From Parcubacteria bacterium C7867-006 (GTDB taxonomy: Bacteria > Patescibacteriota > Minisyncoccia > Phycocordibacterales > DATDWN01): 43,363 bases of DNA. Position 1 is the first letter of the stretch; every line of letters starts with the position of its first letter. A model generated the notes under the pieces. The model was given only the letters and a program-made list of their open reading frames with translations, was not told where the DNA came from and made no database searches. Below are positions 32,648 to 39,980 of this stretch, one piece after another. The position numbers were made by a program, and so were the translations under genes. The stretch is from NCBI GenBank assembly GCA_001189155.1, contig LFCP01000001.1, positions 211,779 to 255,141 of the forward strand, given 5' to 3'.

Positions 32648-32860
32648 GTGAGAGTCCATCACTTTGTTACAACTGCTCCGAGTAAATGTAAACATTGTGG
32701 TAGTGACAAAATCGGATTGTTTCAGGTCATCTACTACATTTGTTGGAGCTGTAAAAGGCTTTTGGGAGAAATACCACCAACAATTCCAAACGAGTCAGAT
32801 CGTTCTAGTCAGTCGCAGATACCGAACTTCGGGTTCGGTGAGGAAGTCTTGTCTGAGTGA
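32648..32860 (+). CDS. Small zinc-ribbon protein, 70 aa (cassette G)
   Basis: A 70-residue protein with two CxxC knuckles, 'CKHCGSDKIG' and 'YICWSCKRL', spaced like a zinc ribbon, followed by a polar Pro/Ser/Gln-rich tail. Such ribbons bind nucleic acid or partner proteins; no specific family is recognised. GTG 32648 is chosen because GGAAGGAG precedes it by four bases; the ATG at 32618 offered by the track lies upstream of the -10 element. A hairpin ACCGAAC-ttcgg-GTTCGGT (32821-32839) lies in the last codons, and a large terminator surrounds the stop. Confidence 0.62.
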   Translation: MRVHHFVTTAPSKCKHCGSDKIGLFQVIYYICWSCKRLLGEIPPTIPNESDRSSQSQIPNFGFGEEVLSE

Positions 32861-32894
32861 AGCCCATCGCGGGCTTCACCGGCAAGACTTTTTT
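32844..32894 (+). terminator. Composite intrinsic terminator of cassette G
   Basis: The outer arms AAGTCTTG / CAAGACTT enclose an inner hairpin GTGAAGCCC-atcgc-GGGCTTCAC, and the outer 3' arm runs directly into TTTTTT. The structure includes the stop codon of the gene. Confidence 0.85.
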
Positions 32895-32907
32895 GATATC
32901 AAAAAAA

Positions 32908-32916
32908 TGGTATTCT
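32908..32916 (+). promoter_or_regulatory. Extended -10 promoter of the helicase-nuclease gene
   Basis: TG-g-TATTCT, with the hexamer at 32911-32916, ends six bases before ATG 32923. Leaderless geometry; it argues against the track start at 32857, which lies inside the cassette G terminator. Confidence 0.6.
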
Positions 32917-32922
32917 ATATCC

Positions 32923-35844
32923 ATGAGTAATGCGATATTTGAAGAACGATACAAACGATTAAATAAAGCCCAAAAGGAGGCGGTGGATACAATAGAGGGT
33001 CCAGTTATGGTTATAGCAGGCCCTGGAACGGGCAAGACGACGATTTTAACTCTTCGTATAGCGAATATACTAAACAAAACAGATACACCAGCTTCGGGTA
33101 TTTTAGCCCTTACTTTTACAGATGCTGGTGTTAAGGCCATGAGAATGAAGCTCCGTGAGATTATTGGGAACAGAGCTGATGAGGTTAGACTTCATACATT
33201 TCACGGTTTTGCTTCTAGCGTAATAGCAGAGTTTCCAGAGCACTTTCCACATTTGTCACGAGCAAAACAAATAACAGATGTTGAAGCAGAATCAATACTG
33301 CGTGAGATTCTAAAAAATAAAAAGTATTCAAAACTACGTCCATTAGGAGAAACTGATTTTTATTTAAATAAAATAATTTCTGCTATTGGAGATGCAAAAA
33401 AAGAAGCGTGGACTCCAGATACCGTCAGAGAGTTTGCAAAAGCTGAAATAGAACGGGTGAACGCTGACCCTGATGCTATTTCTTCTCGTGGAGCAACAAA
33501 AGGGAGTTTGAAAGCTGATGCTTTAAAAAGAATAGAGAGATGTGAGAGAACTGTTATTTTTGCAGATGTATACAATGAGTATGAAGCCAAAAAAAGAGAG
33601 GAAAGAAAAATAGATTTTGATGATTTACTTTTTGAGCTTTTGTCGGCGCTCAGAAGCGATGAACTTTTACTCAGACTACTTCAAGAAAAGTTTTTGTATA
33701 TTTTGGTTGATGAACATCAAGACACAAATGATGCACAAAACCTTATTGTTGCATTACTTGCGAACTTTTTTGATAATCCAAACGTTTTTGTGGTGGGGGA
33801 TGAAAAGCAGGCAATATACCGTTTCCAAGGAGCTTCGGTTGAAAACTTTTTAAAGTTTCAGAACATCTGGAAAGATATGAAAGTTATTTCTTTGGAAGAA
33901 AACTATCGCTCTCATCAGGATATTTTGGACGCCACTTACTCAATGATAGAAGAGAACTATGATGATGGTCAGTATAAAGATTTACGAATAAAACTTAAGT
34001 CTGGTTCAAAAGAAAAAAATAAACCAATTGATTTAGTTTATGCGGAGGATGCTGGTTCATCAGATCATTTTTTGGTGAATGAATTATTAAAAATAACAGA
34101 GAACGACCCAGAGGCAACAGTTGCTGTGATTTTAAGATGGAATAGGGATGTAGACTATGTGCTTTCACTTTGTGAGGCTAACGGTATAAAAGCATCGGCT
34201 GAGCGCGGGGCAGATGTTTTTGCTTCACCTATAGGGGTACTGTATTTTAAGATTTTGGAGTATTTGAATGATCCATCTAAAACTGAGGCTCTGGCCGAAA
34301 CTATTGCTGGAGGGTTGTGGGGTTTGGACTTTGCCAAATCAAATGAATTAATAAAAAAAATACGAAGTGGAAATATAAAAGATATAGAAAAGGAAATACC
34401 GGAACTTATTGAATTAAAAAATGAACAAAATAAATCTGGAGTAATAGAGTATTTAATAATGATAGGTGAGCTTTCTTTTTTAACAAAAGCTGAGAAACTA
34501 ACTTCACCTATGCAGGTTGAGATTTGGAGAGCTATTATAGATTTAGGACGTGAGCTGGCGGTTAATTCTCACATAGAAAATCCAAGTAACCTCATAAAGC
34601 AACTTTTGGATTATCAAAAAACAGCTGAAAACAAGACTATTAAAATAGGTAGTGGAAGAAATGATGCAAAAATACAGGTTATGACTGCTCATTCATCAAA
34701 AGGCCTCGAGTATGATTATGTCTTTTTACCTTATGCGCTTGAGGAGTACTGGATGAGACGCCCTAGATCATCTGTTTTTGTTATGCCGAGGGATAAAGAC
34801 ACTAGTGATGAAGTCCGAGATTCAAGGAGACTCTTTTATGTTGCTCTAACCAGAGCAAAGAAACACGCTGTTGTTATGGTCCCAGCACAAGATAATTTGG
34901 GTAAGGATTTTACTCCACTGCGGTTTATAGATGAGATGCACAAAGACAGTGTATCTAGAATTGATTCACCAAAAACAGATTTACCACCAAAAGCTCTTAA
35001 TAGAACTGAATTAAAGTCTCATAGAAAATCAGAGATAGTTGAATATACAAAAAGGGTTTTATTAAAAAATGGTTTATCTGTAACTGCTCTGAATCATTTT
35101 TTGGTATGTCCTAGTCAGTTTTTGTATAAAAGTATTTTGAAAGTCCCAGAAGCTCCTAGTCCAAGTTCTGAAAAGGGAATAGCAATGCATAAAGCCATAT
35201 CAGATGTTTGGAAAAATAAAGATAAAACAGTTAAGGATATAACAAAAACAATTAAAAATTCTGTTACAGAGTATTTTAATTCATCTCTTCTTCCAAAGTC
35301 AGAAAAAGAAATTATTTTAGAGGAGTTAACCGCTAACGCTCCCGTTGTTGCTAGCGCTCTGCAGGAACATTTTGCGATAGATGGAATCGTGTTTACTGAT
35401 AAATGGATAGAGAGTAATTTTACTACTGATTTAGGAGAGTTAAAAACTATAGTTCTTCATGGTCAGATGGATACAATAATTGATACTGACAAAAAAACTT
35501 TTGTTTTTGACTACAAAACTCGTGAGTCAATGAGTGTGAATGCAATAAAAGGTGATACCAAGGATTCTGACGGTAACTATTTTAGACAGTTGGTTTTTTA
35601 CAAAATGTTGCTTTCTGGTAATTATCAATACAAAGAAAAAGCAATAGAACCTGCTTTGGTTTTTGTAAAACCAGATGATAAGGGTAGGTGCCCGACTATT
35701 ACTCTACCAATAGACTATGGTGATGAAGAAAAAGTGAGATCTGAAATAACACGACTAGTTCAGAGTGTTTTTAGTGGAGATTTTATGACTGAAACTTGTG
35801 ACGATAAAAGCTGTCAGTATTGTGGTTATAAAAAGCTTATTTAA
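32923..35844 (+). CDS. UvrD/RecB-type helicase fused to a PD-(D/E)XK nuclease with Fe-S cysteines
   Basis: A 973-residue ATP-dependent helicase-nuclease. SF1A motifs: 'AGPGTGKTTILTLRIANIL' (Walker A near residue 31), 'DDLLFELLS', 'YILVDEHQDTNDAQN', 'VVGDEKQAIYRFQGAS', 'SLEENYRSHQDIL', 'VMTAHSSKGLEYDYVFLP' and 'RLFYVALTRAKKHAVV'. The C-terminal third is a RecB-family nuclease with 'TFVFDYKTRE' (near 860) as the D...DYK motif. Cysteines in 'FLVCPSQF' (near 725) and 'CDDKSCQYCGY' at the end match the four-cysteine iron-sulfur staple of AddB/AdnA/Cas4 nucleases. It probably processes double-strand breaks in place of RecBCD or AddAB; no partner subunit is present here. Confidence 0.9.
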   Translation: MSNAIFEERYKRLNKAQKEAVDTIEGPVMVIAGPGTGKTTILTLRIANILNKTDTPASGILALTFTDAGVKAMRMKLREIIGNRADEVRLHTFHGFASSVIAEFPEHFPHLSRAKQITDVEAESILREILKNKKYSKLRPLGETDFYLNKIISAIGDAKKEAWTPDTVREFAKAEIERVNADPDAISSRGATKGSLKADALKRIERCERTVIFADVYNEYEAKKREERKIDFDDLLFELLSALRSDELLLRLLQEKFLYILVDEHQDTNDAQNLIVALLANFFDNPNVFVVGDEKQAIYRFQGASVENFLKFQNIWKDMKVISLEENYRSHQDILDATYSMIEENYDDGQYKDLRIKLKSGSKEKNKPIDLVYAEDAGSSDHFLVNELLKITENDPEATVAVILRWNRDVDYVLSLCEANGIKASAERGADVFASPIGVLYFKILEYLNDPSKTEALAETIAGGLWGLDFAKSNELIKKIRSGNIKDIEKEIPELIELKNEQNKSGVIEYLIMIGELSFLTKAEKLTSPMQVEIWRAIIDLGRELAVNSHIENPSNLIKQLLDYQKTAENKTIKIGSGRNDAKIQVMTAHSSKGLEYDYVFLPYALEEYWMRRPRSSVFVMPRDKDTSDEVRDSRRLFYVALTRAKKHAVVMVPAQDNLGKDFTPLRFIDEMHKDSVSRIDSPKTDLPPKALNRTELKSHRKSEIVEYTKRVLLKNGLSVTALNHFLVCPSQFLYKSILKVPEAPSPSSEKGIAMHKAISDVWKNKDKTVKDITKTIKNSVTEYFNSSLLPKSEKEIILEELTANAPVVASALQEHFAIDGIVFTDKWIESNFTTDLGELKTIVLHGQMDTIIDTDKKTFVFDYKTRESMSVNAIKGDTKDSDGNYFRQLVFYKMLLSGNYQYKEKAIEPALVFVKPDDKGRCPTITLPIDYGDEEKVRSEITRLVQSVFSGDFMTETCDDKSCQYCGYKKLI

Positions 35845-35847
35845 CTA

Positions 35848-35874
35848 ACAAAAAAGCCCCGAAGGGCTTTTGTT
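35848..35874. terminator. Bidirectional terminator between the helicase-nuclease and dsbA-like genes
   Basis: ACAAAAAAGCCC / GGGCTTTTGT around a short loop, U-rich on both strands, lies between the convergent genes and can serve both. Confidence 0.88.
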
Positions 35875-35881
35875 GTTTATA

Positions 35882-36577
35882 TTACTTGAGGAGGGCGTCG
35901 ATAATGGCTTTAACTGCTTCGTATGACTGAGCACCTTGTATAACTGTTTTTGTTCCGTCTGCTGAAACTACAATTGAGTTTGGAGTTCCTCGTCCTCCCG
36001 CTTTTACTGCATCTTGATAGTCGGCTTCAACTTTAGCAGCATACCTTCCAGAAGACAGGCAAGTGTTGAAAGCTGTAACATCTAGGCCAATTTTCTTTGC
36101 GATTTTTGGAAGCTCTGCTAGATCAAGAGAGTTGTTTGAGTTTGTTGTTGTATAAATCATATCTGTAAATTCCCAGAATTTTTGAGGTCCGCCTAATTCA
36201 TTTGCACATTCTGTAGCCTCCGCCTCCTTTCTAGCTTTTGAGTGTAGTTGATCAATAGGGAAATGTCTGTAAACCCAAGCCACTTTTCCATTTTTTCCAT
36301 AAACATCCATTACTTGTTTCAAAGTAGAATGAAATACTTTACAGAACGGACATTCTAGATCAGAGTACTCCACGATTTTTAGAGTCGCGTTTGGATTTCC
36401 TAGTATATGATCGTCAGCTGATATAGGTCTCATATTATCAGTATCTGAGCTAGTTGCTAGTTCAACATTTTTTACTTGAGGCTGGCTTGCTATTTTTACA
36501 TTTGATAGATAAAGGGAACCTCCTATTAGGACACCCGCTATTACTATCGCTATTGGAACTGAAAGTTTCTCTAACAT
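35882..36577 (-). CDS. DsbA-like thiol-disulfide oxidoreductase, membrane-anchored
   Basis: A 231-residue protein with an N-terminal membrane anchor (about residues 6-25) and an exported thioredoxin-fold domain. The redox motif is CPFC in 'YSDLECPFCKVFHSTL' (near residue 77), and the cis-proline loop is 'GGRGTPNSIVVS' (near 195). A DsbA-type helical insertion lies between them. It probably forms or isomerises disulfides in exported proteins, such as the Cys-containing LCAT-like protein (inference). It is divergent from uppP, with 41 bases between the starts. No clear promoter or ribosome-binding site is recognised. Confidence 0.9.
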   Translation of the reverse strand: MLEKLSVPIAIVIAGVLIGGSLYLSNVKIASQPQVKNVELATSSDTDNMRPISADDHILGNPNATLKIVEYSDLECPFCKVFHSTLKQVMDVYGKNGKVAWVYRHFPIDQLHSKARKEAEATECANELGGPQKFWEFTDMIYTTTNSNNSLDLAELPKIAKKIGLDVTAFNTCLSSGRYAAKVEADYQDAVKAGGRGTPNSIVVSADGTKTVIQGAQSYEAVKAIIDALLK

Positions 36578-36601
36578 CTATTTAAGGTTAATGGTTAATT
36601 G

Positions 36602-36610
36602 TGATAACAT
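36602..36610 (+). promoter_or_regulatory. Extended -10 promoter of uppP
   Basis: TG-a-TAACAT, with the hexamer at 36605-36610, ends eight bases before ATG 36619. Leaderless geometry. Confidence 0.45.
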
Positions 36611-36618
36611 TCTACTAT

Positions 36619-37413
36619 ATGACACATTTGGTAGCAATCATACTTGGTTTTGTTGAGGGGGCAACGGAATTTTTACCTATTTCATCATCTGGGCATCTTA
36701 TAATAGCTAGACATTTAATGGGGGTTAACGATTTGGGTGGGCTTACTTTTGATGCTGTTTTGCAGTTGGCCACAACTTTGGCTATAGTGTTTTATTTTTG
36801 GAAAGATATTTGGTATTTAGTCCAAACATTTTTTAATTTAGTTAGAAAAAATCCTGTAATGGAAAAAGACAGAGTTTTGTTTTACTCAATACTGATAGGA
36901 ACTATTCCAGCCATCATTGCCGGACTATTTCTAGAAAATTATATGGATACTGTTTTTAGAAATATCAATCTTGTTGCTTTAACTTTAATACTTGGTAGTG
37001 TTTTGTTTTGGTTTGCACAGAAAATTTCTAAGAAGAACAGTGATTTATCTATAGGGAAGGGAATTATGATTGGATTTTTCCAGTGTTTAGCTTTGATTCC
37101 TGGAGTTTCTCGTTCTGGAGCAACTATTTCGGGTGGGTTGATTGCTGGACTTACACAGGAGGAGTCGGTTCGTTTTAGTTTTCTCCTTTCAATACCTATT
37201 TTGCTTGGGGCTGGTTTGAAAAAAGTATTTGAAGTTCGTCATGAGTTGTTTACTTCAGACTTTGGTTCATCACTTTTGCTAGGTTCAGTTGTTGCTTTTG
37301 TTACTGGGCTTATGGCAATAAATTTTTTAATACGATACTTAAAAAACAACAATTTAGACATTTTTATATATTACAGAATTGGCCTCGCTATAGCCATATT
37401 TCTTCTATTCTAA
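36619..37413 (+). CDS. uppP: Undecaprenyl-diphosphatase UppP (BacA)
   Basis: A 264-residue polytopic membrane enzyme that dephosphorylates undecaprenyl pyrophosphate to recycle the lipid carrier for cell-wall synthesis; it also confers bacitracin tolerance. Both active-site motifs are clear: 'GFVEGATEFLPISSSGHLII' near residue 10-30 and 'PGVSRSGATISGGLIAGL' near 160. Seven or eight hydrophobic segments are visible. ATG 36619 is used rather than GTG 36601, since homologues begin shortly before 'EGATEFLP' and the -10 element lies between. An inverted-repeat element begins at its stop codon. Confidence 0.95.
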   Translation: MTHLVAIILGFVEGATEFLPISSSGHLIIARHLMGVNDLGGLTFDAVLQLATTLAIVFYFWKDIWYLVQTFFNLVRKNPVMEKDRVLFYSILIGTIPAIIAGLFLENYMDTVFRNINLVALTLILGSVLFWFAQKISKKNSDLSIGKGIMIGFFQCLALIPGVSRSGATISGGLIAGLTQEESVRFSFLLSIPILLGAGLKKVFEVRHELFTSDFGSSLLLGSVVAFVTGLMAINFLIRYLKNNNLDIFIYYRIGLAIAIFLLF

Positions 37414-37528
37414 CTTCCAAATTTAGCAAACTCCTGCGTTGGAATATCGAAAATGTTCGTCACCTTATCTAGATAAGGCTTCTCTCATTTTCTCATTCCG
37501 CCTTGGATTTTATCTAAATTTGTAAGTT
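37412..37528. repeat. Long nested inverted-repeat element downstream of uppP
   Basis: The terminal arms AACTTCCAAATTTAG and CTAAATTTGTAAGTT match with one mismatch over 15 bases. Inside, GGAAT / ATTCC and AAAATG / CATTTT pair, and the centre is a perfect palindrome CCTTATCTAGATAAGG (37463-37478). The whole about 117-base block could fold into one long interrupted hairpin. No ORF is present. It could be a MITE-like or REP-like mobile unit, or a 3'-UTR structure. Confidence 0.6.
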
Positions 37529-37600
37529 ATAACAATCACGTTTTAATGGCTTATTAGAGCCATTATAGTATTATTTTCATAAATAAAACATAAAAATCGC

Positions 37601-37679
37601 TTGACAGTCAAGAGTAGGTGTGCTACACTGTTGGGGTACAAGTTCGTTAACGTTGGTAGAGGCAGGCGATGCCTCTACC
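37601..37679 (+). promoter_or_regulatory. Strong promoter and leader hairpin of cassette H
   Basis: TTGACA 37601-37606, a 17-base spacer and TACACT 37624-37629. A perfect 10-bp hairpin follows in the leader, GGTAGAGGCA / TGCCTCTACC (37655-37679), before the AAGGAG ribosome-binding site at 37694. Confidence 0.8.
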
Positions 37680-37704
37680 ACCATCTTCTTCACAAGGAGT
37701 GCTC

Positions 37705-37818
37705 ATGCGCTTCGATCTGGGTCCGCCGAACAGCGAGATCATGATGATTCCCGAAATCGACCAGAAGGTCGTCACCGAACAGATCACCGCGAACAACGCC
37801 GGCCTCGGCGCGACCTAG
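37705..37818 (+). CDS. Unknown 37-aa peptide (cassette H, first ORF)
   Basis: Too short for the ORF track. It begins ATG 37705 after AAGGAG with a good spacing and ends TAG 37816-37818. The peptide 'MRFDLGPPNSEIMMIPEIDQ...' is acidic in the middle and ends 'NNAGLGAT'. It has no cysteines, no signal peptide and no known family. The DNA is GC-rich. The stop codon lies in the arm of a perfect hairpin GCGACCT-agcc-AGGTCGC (37810-37827). It could be a signalling, antitoxin-like or leader peptide, and the transcript might instead be a regulatory RNA. The opposite-strand ORF 37690-37881 lacks a promoter and ribosome-binding site. Confidence 0.5.
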   Translation: MRFDLGPPNSEIMMIPEIDQKVVTEQITANNAGLGAT

Positions 37819-37855
37819 CCAGGTCGCCGCACGGCCCTCGTCACAGGAGCATTCC

Positions 37856-37885
37856 ATGAAGAACAAATCACCGCCGAGCAAGTAG
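37856..37885 (+). CDS. Possible 9-aa second ORF of cassette H
   Basis: ATG 37856 is preceded by ACAGGAGCATTCC, a well-placed ribosome-binding site, and encodes MKNKSPPSK before TAG. It may be a true micropeptide, or a relic. It stands between the first ORF and the terminator on the same transcript; CCGCC / GGCGG flank its end as a small hairpin. Confidence 0.3.
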   Translation: MKNKSPPSK

Positions 37886-37897
37886 CAAGGCGGAACT

Positions 37898-37922
37898 AGG
37901 GGCCCGTATGTGGTCCCTTTTT
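37898..37922 (+). terminator. Intrinsic terminator of cassette H
   Basis: AGGGGCC pairs with GGTCCCT (one G-U pair) over a seven-base loop, followed by TTTTTCC. It ends just before the stop of the convergent exonuclease gene. Confidence 0.72.
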
Positions 37923-37935
37923 CCTATCCAAAATT

Positions 37936-38517
37936 TTAAAAAAGACTCTGCGTTTTTATCTCTGGAACTGGCTCCCAGTGTTTTGTGTCTAGTTTTATTT
38001 CTTTTGTAAAAGGTCCTTCTTTGAAAATCAGTTTTTTATTTTTTAATGCAAATTCATAAATATCTTTTGTGATTCTTACATCATCCAGACAGTATTTTTT
38101 TATTTCTTCTATTTTTCCTTCTCTCCACCATTTTACAGCTTCTAATCCATCACCACTTTTATTAACACCAAAAGTGCCTTGGGCTATTTTATCTAGTTTT
38201 AGCCATCTTCCAGATGTTTGTTTTATTTCTTTAAAAATATCTAAAGAACGAATGTTTTTTAAATCACCTAGACCGGCCTTTTTGTAGTATTTGTTGAGTA
38301 GTGGTATATCAAAGTACTCTCCATTGAAAGTTATGAGAACATCGGCTTTGTTTATAATTTCCCACATTAAATGGAATTCTTCCTGTAGAAAAGTGTGGTA
38401 CCTGTCAGTTTCGTATTCATATAGTCCAACAACAGATATATCTAGATCTTCAGGGTTTCTAGACCCAACATCTTGGAATATATTTTTTGTTTCTATATCG
38501 AATACTATTTTTCGCAT
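37936..38517 (-). CDS. DEDD-family 3'-5' exonuclease (RNase H-like fold)
   Basis: A 193-residue predicted exonuclease of the RNase_H_2/YprB-like group. Acidic motifs: 'IVFDIETKN' (near residue 6), 'ADVLITFNGEYFDIPLL' (near 62) and 'YCLDDVRITKDIYEFAL' (near 142). All four acidic residues expected for two-metal catalysis appear to be present. Members are found with helicases or alone; the nucleic-acid substrate is not defined. TG-a-TATACT ends six bases before ATG 38517 on the minus strand, so the mRNA is probably leaderless. It lies downstream of hisS on the same strand, separated by a hairpin element. Confidence 0.86.
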   Translation of the reverse strand: MRKIVFDIETKNIFQDVGSRNPEDLDISVVGLYEYETDRYHTFLQEEFHLMWEIINKADVLITFNGEYFDIPLLNKYYKKAGLGDLKNIRSLDIFKEIKQTSGRWLKLDKIAQGTFGVNKSGDGLEAVKWWREGKIEEIKKYCLDDVRITKDIYEFALKNKKLIFKEGPFTKEIKLDTKHWEPVPEIKTQSLF

Positions 38518-38523
38518 AAGGCC

Positions 38524-38532
38524 AGTATATCA
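38524..38532 (-). promoter_or_regulatory. Extended -10 promoter of the DEDD exonuclease gene
   Basis: On the minus strand TG-a-TATACT (plus coordinates 38524-38532) ends six bases before ATG 38517. One of the clearest examples of the leaderless arrangement. Confidence 0.6.
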
Positions 38533-38562
38533 GTAGAATATTATTAAGCAAAAACCTGTCGA

Positions 38563-38658
38563 GTTGTAATATTTTTGGAACATCGCGGAGTCCGTGAAGA
38601 GACGAGCGCGAAGAAAATTTTCAGCAGAAAATTATTCTGTTTCCAAAAATGTTGCAAC
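38563..38658. repeat. Inverted-repeat element between hisS and the exonuclease gene
   Basis: The arms GTTGTAATATTTTTGGAA (38563-38580) and TTCCAAAAATGTTGCAAC (38641-38658) pair completely on the RNA level with two G-U wobbles. The 60-base interior contains CGCG...CGCG and GAAAATTTTC self-complementary parts and is GC-richer near one end. There is no ORF. Similar in size and nested design to the element after uppP, though the sequences do not obviously align. It may be a small mobile unit or a structured 3' end of hisS. Confidence 0.55.
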
Positions 38659-38672
38659 GAGAAAAAGATTTA

Positions 38673-39959
38673 CTATTTTTTAACAACAACTAAAATATCC
38701 TCAACTTTTACTTTCTTTTCCTCGCCAGTCTCTAGGTTTTTTAATGGGTAAACACCTGATTTTATTTCATCTTCTCCAACACAAAGAACAAATAGAACAC
38801 TCTGTTTGTTTGCTGTTTTGATTTGGTCTCCAACTTTTTTATCAGTTAGATCAACTGCAACATCCAAACCTTGAGCGCGTAGATTTTCAGCTAGTTTATT
38901 GGCTTCTCCAATAAAATCTGATTTAAGTGTACAGATGTATATATCTGTTGTTGGTCTGTATTTAGGAAGAAGTCCATGAACATCCAAAAAGTCTCTTGCT
39001 GTTACATCTCCAGCTCCAAATCCAACCGCTGGAACTTTTCTTGTTCCGAATATATCTAATAGGTCGTCATATCTTCCACCACCGAAAACAGAACGGTTAT
39101 TGTCTGGGTGTAAATCAAACACTTCAAAAACAATACCTGTATAGTAGTCAAAACCGCGCATCAGTGTTGGTTCAAAAGATATGTTATTTACTCCAAGAGC
39201 GTTTAGTTTTTCTATAACAGCTATTATTTGTTTTGCATTTTCGTCTTCTGATCCTAGAAACTCCATAAGTCTCTCTGCTGAAGTTAAAAGTCTAATAAAA
39301 TCAGAAGTTTTATCTCCCAATATCTCGTTCATTGCTGACTCAAAAGCCTCTGTCGGTATTTTATTTTTTTTATCTATTATTTTTGAGATTTTGTAGGAGT
39401 TTTCTTCGTTAAGTTCAAATTTTTTGTATAGGTCGTTGATTATTTTTCTGTTGTTTATTTTTATTACAAAATCCTCATCTTTTGCACCAAATTTTTTCAT
39501 AATTTTATGTGCAATATTTATGACTTCTACATCAGCATCGTTTGAATCCACACCAAAAAGATCAACGTTCAGCTGCCAGTGTTCTCGTAAACGTCCACGT
39601 TGTGGTTTCTCGTATCTAAAAAGGTTTGGTATTGAGTACCAACGTAAAGGAAAAGCCAAATCGTGGATTTTTCCAGCCACCATTCTTGCCACTGTTGGAG
39701 TCATTTCTGGCCGGAGGGTAACCTCTCTTTCACCTCGGTCCAAAAAAGTGTATGTTTGCTCGTTTACTATTTCCTCACCAGATTTTGCTTTGTAGAGTTC
39801 TGCTGACTCTAGGATAGAGGCTTTATATTCAACGTAACCATAGCTTTCAACCACGTTTTTCCATACATAAAAAATATATTCTAGAATAAATGAATCTTCC
39901 GGATAAAAATCTCGTACACCCTTATAGCTTTCTGTGCTGATTTTTGATTTGTCGCTCAT
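38673..39959 (-). CDS. hisS: Histidyl-tRNA synthetase
   Basis: A 428-residue class II synthetase that charges tRNA-His. It opens with 'KGVRDFYPED'; motif 2 is 'PLRWYSIPNLFRYEKPQRGRLREHWQLNVDLFG' in parts; the His-specific sequence is 'LMRGFDYYTGIVFEV'; motif 3 is 'FGGGRYDDLLDIFG' with 'VPAVGFGAGD'. The anticodon-binding domain covers the last 95 residues. ATG 39959 ('MSDKSK') is chosen over the track start 40016 because TG-a-TACACT ends eight bases upstream and homologues start close to 'GVRDF'. Divergent from truB, with overlapping promoters. Confidence 0.96.
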   Translation of the reverse strand: MSDKSKISTESYKGVRDFYPEDSFILEYIFYVWKNVVESYGYVEYKASILESAELYKAKSGEEIVNEQTYTFLDRGEREVTLRPEMTPTVARMVAGKIHDLAFPLRWYSIPNLFRYEKPQRGRLREHWQLNVDLFGVDSNDADVEVINIAHKIMKKFGAKDEDFVIKINNRKIINDLYKKFELNEENSYKISKIIDKKNKIPTEAFESAMNEILGDKTSDFIRLLTSAERLMEFLGSEDENAKQIIAVIEKLNALGVNNISFEPTLMRGFDYYTGIVFEVFDLHPDNNRSVFGGGRYDDLLDIFGTRKVPAVGFGAGDVTARDFLDVHGLLPKYRPTTDIYICTLKSDFIGEANKLAENLRAQGLDVAVDLTDKKVGDQIKTANKQSVLFVLCVGEDEIKSGVYPLKNLETGEEKKVKVEDILVVVKK

Positions 39960-39961
39960 AT

Positions 39962-39976
39962 TGGTATAGTGTATCA
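39962..39976. promoter_or_regulatory. Overlapping divergent extended -10 promoters of hisS and truB
   Basis: TGGTATAGTGTATCA holds two extended -10 elements facing apart: TG-g-TATAGT on the plus strand (hexamer 39965-39970, ten bases before truB ATG 39981) and TG-a-TACACT on the minus strand (39968-39973, eight bases before hisS ATG 39959). The hexamers overlap by three bases, so the two polymerases should exclude each other. Confidence 0.6.
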
Positions 39977-39980
39977 AATT

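Noticed and set aside
37690-37881. 63-aa minus-strand ORF in cassette H
   Set aside because: The plus strand has the promoter, leader hairpin, two ribosome-binding sites and a terminator. The minus ORF starts inside the micropeptide region without signals.
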